NCBI GenBank assembly: GCA_964626015.1
Contig: CAZVCC010000003.1
Coordinates: 1-64,000 of the forward strand
DNA length: 64,000 nt
Origin: CAIKZJ01 sp964626015
GTDB taxonomy: Bacteria; Bacteroidota; Ignavibacteria; Tepidaquicellales; Tepidaquicellaceae
Direction of reading: 5' to 3'
The notes under the pieces are model-generated. The model was not told where the DNA came from and ran no database searches. It saw nothing but the letters and a program-made list of their open reading frames with translations. This document shows, in pieces, positions 63,585 to 64,000 of this stretch (the stretch's first letter is position 1; each line of letters begins with the position of its first letter). A program made the translations under genes and the position numbers.

Positions 63585-64000
63585 TTAATTTGGTTTAATT
63601 TTCACTTTTCCTGTTAATAAGTTTTGGAGCAGTGATTTCTTTAGAATATTTAATATATTTATTTTGCTTTTTCTTTTTTCTATTTCAGATTGAACATTAT
63701 CTAATTGATTTACGATTTCTTTTTGTTCTTCAATATCGCAAGGAATAGCAACTTTAATTTTCTTTTTAAAAGCACTTAAAGGGACTCTTTGTCTGCCAGT
63801 TGTTCCCTCCATAAGAGATACTGCTCTTGAATGAATTGGATTTGATGAGAGCAAATAATAAAGATATTTAAAATATATTTTTTCTGAAGCCCTTATGACA
63901 ATAAATTCTGTTGAACCAAATCCAATTTCTGAATTAATGTTTTGTGCAATAGCAATTTTTCCGTTTTCAAGACAAGGTGTGATTTTCGCAATCAGAATAT
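63585..64000 (-). CDS. hsdS: Type I restriction specificity subunit (partial, 5' end off window)
   Basis: The frame is open from the window edge (64000) to the stop at 63585, about 138 codons, although the first visible start is internal. It reads LIAKITPCLENGKIAIAQNI, then IGFGSTEFIVIRASEKIYFK and GTTGRQRVPLSAFKKKIKVA, ending with the helical dimer part (EEQKEIVNQLDNVQSEIEKR). These are typical target-recognition and coiled-coil segments of HsdS, which sets the DNA sequence recognised. The TTG at 63854 is therefore not the start. Confidence 0.9.
   Translation of the reverse strand, partial: ILIAKITPCLENGKIAIAQNINSEIGFGSTEFIVIRASEKIYFKYLYYLLSSNPIHSRAVSLMEGTTGRQRVPLSAFKKKIKVAIPCDIEEQKEIVNQLDNVQSEIEKRKSKINILNILKKSLLQNLLTGKVKIKPN

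Larger units (their letters stand above)
50894..64000. mobile_element. Integrative island at tRNA-Phe (left end; right end beyond window)
   Basis: The island begins at the tRNA-Phe 3' fragment and its tyrosine integrase (51072-52127). It carries small membrane proteins, a structured RNA and a type I restriction system with other defence genes. The right junction is predicted at an intact tRNA-Phe (minus strand) outside the window with the same 3' 40 bases. The extent is inferred; only the left junction is seen. Confidence 0.6.

Overview
The window looks like chromosome from a low-GC member of the Bacteroidota/Chlorobi group, most likely Ignavibacteriota. Three secreted proteins end in the C-terminal sorting domain with the NYPNPFNP-type motif, SusD/IS-type Bacteroides genes are absent, and the housekeeping genes (trxB, nuoH, nuoJ, lplA, M42 peptidase, GH20/GH2/GH18) fit that group. 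This is inferred from protein features alone.

Layout. 1-10.2 kb: minus-strand secreted and redox genes (partial PQQ-like lipoprotein, trxB, TPR protein, HhH outer-membrane protein, Omp28-like lipoprotein, barrel protein, TlpA-like thioredoxin, nuoH). 10.3-31.4 kb: an accessory, defence-like island. It starts with a WYL-type regulator and a DIP1984 gene, then HD and CYTH genes. Next come a plus-strand cluster (hypothetical gene, PLD+SNF2 helicase, AlbA_2 ATPase, Eco57I-like methylase split by a one-base frameshift, broken ORF6N gene, small hypothetical) and a second cluster (Hsp70-TPR, small SF1 helicase, frameshifted hypothetical). It ends with a minus-strand sigma-like / charged protein / ImmA-IrrE protease cassette. 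One palindrome, TATCAT-N3-ATGATA, lies about 60 bases upstream of three of these genes and may be the operator of a shared regulon.

31.4-35.2 kb: two paralogous DUF6266-like genes in repeat-rich DNA, then a small outer-membrane barrel protein. 35.2-50.9 kb: core-type genes (lipoprotein, nuoJ, GroES-like, K+/H+ antiporter, beta-mannosidase, hexosaminidase, CAT-like acetyltransferase, M42 peptidase, lipoate ligase, sorted secreted proteins, chitinase). A ZIP-transporter pseudogene here is interrupted by a 220-bp repeat element flanked by 6-bp direct repeats.

50.9-64 kb: a genomic island whose left end is a 3' half of tRNA-Phe next to a tyrosine integrase. It carries a run of small membrane proteins, a strongly folded RNA candidate with its own terminator, and a minus-strand defence operon: HsdS (partial), HsdR, YgjP-like metalloprotease, DUF262/HNH protein, OLD-type ATPase-TOPRIM nuclease and a PD-(D/E)XK-like nuclease. 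HsdM and the other end of the island must lie beyond base 64000.

The strongest candidates for something undescribed are the TATCAT-N3-ATGATA regulon with its PLD-helicase/AlbA/methylase and Hsp70/helicase modules, and the structured RNA plus duplicated micro-membrane proteins at 54.4-55.3 kb.
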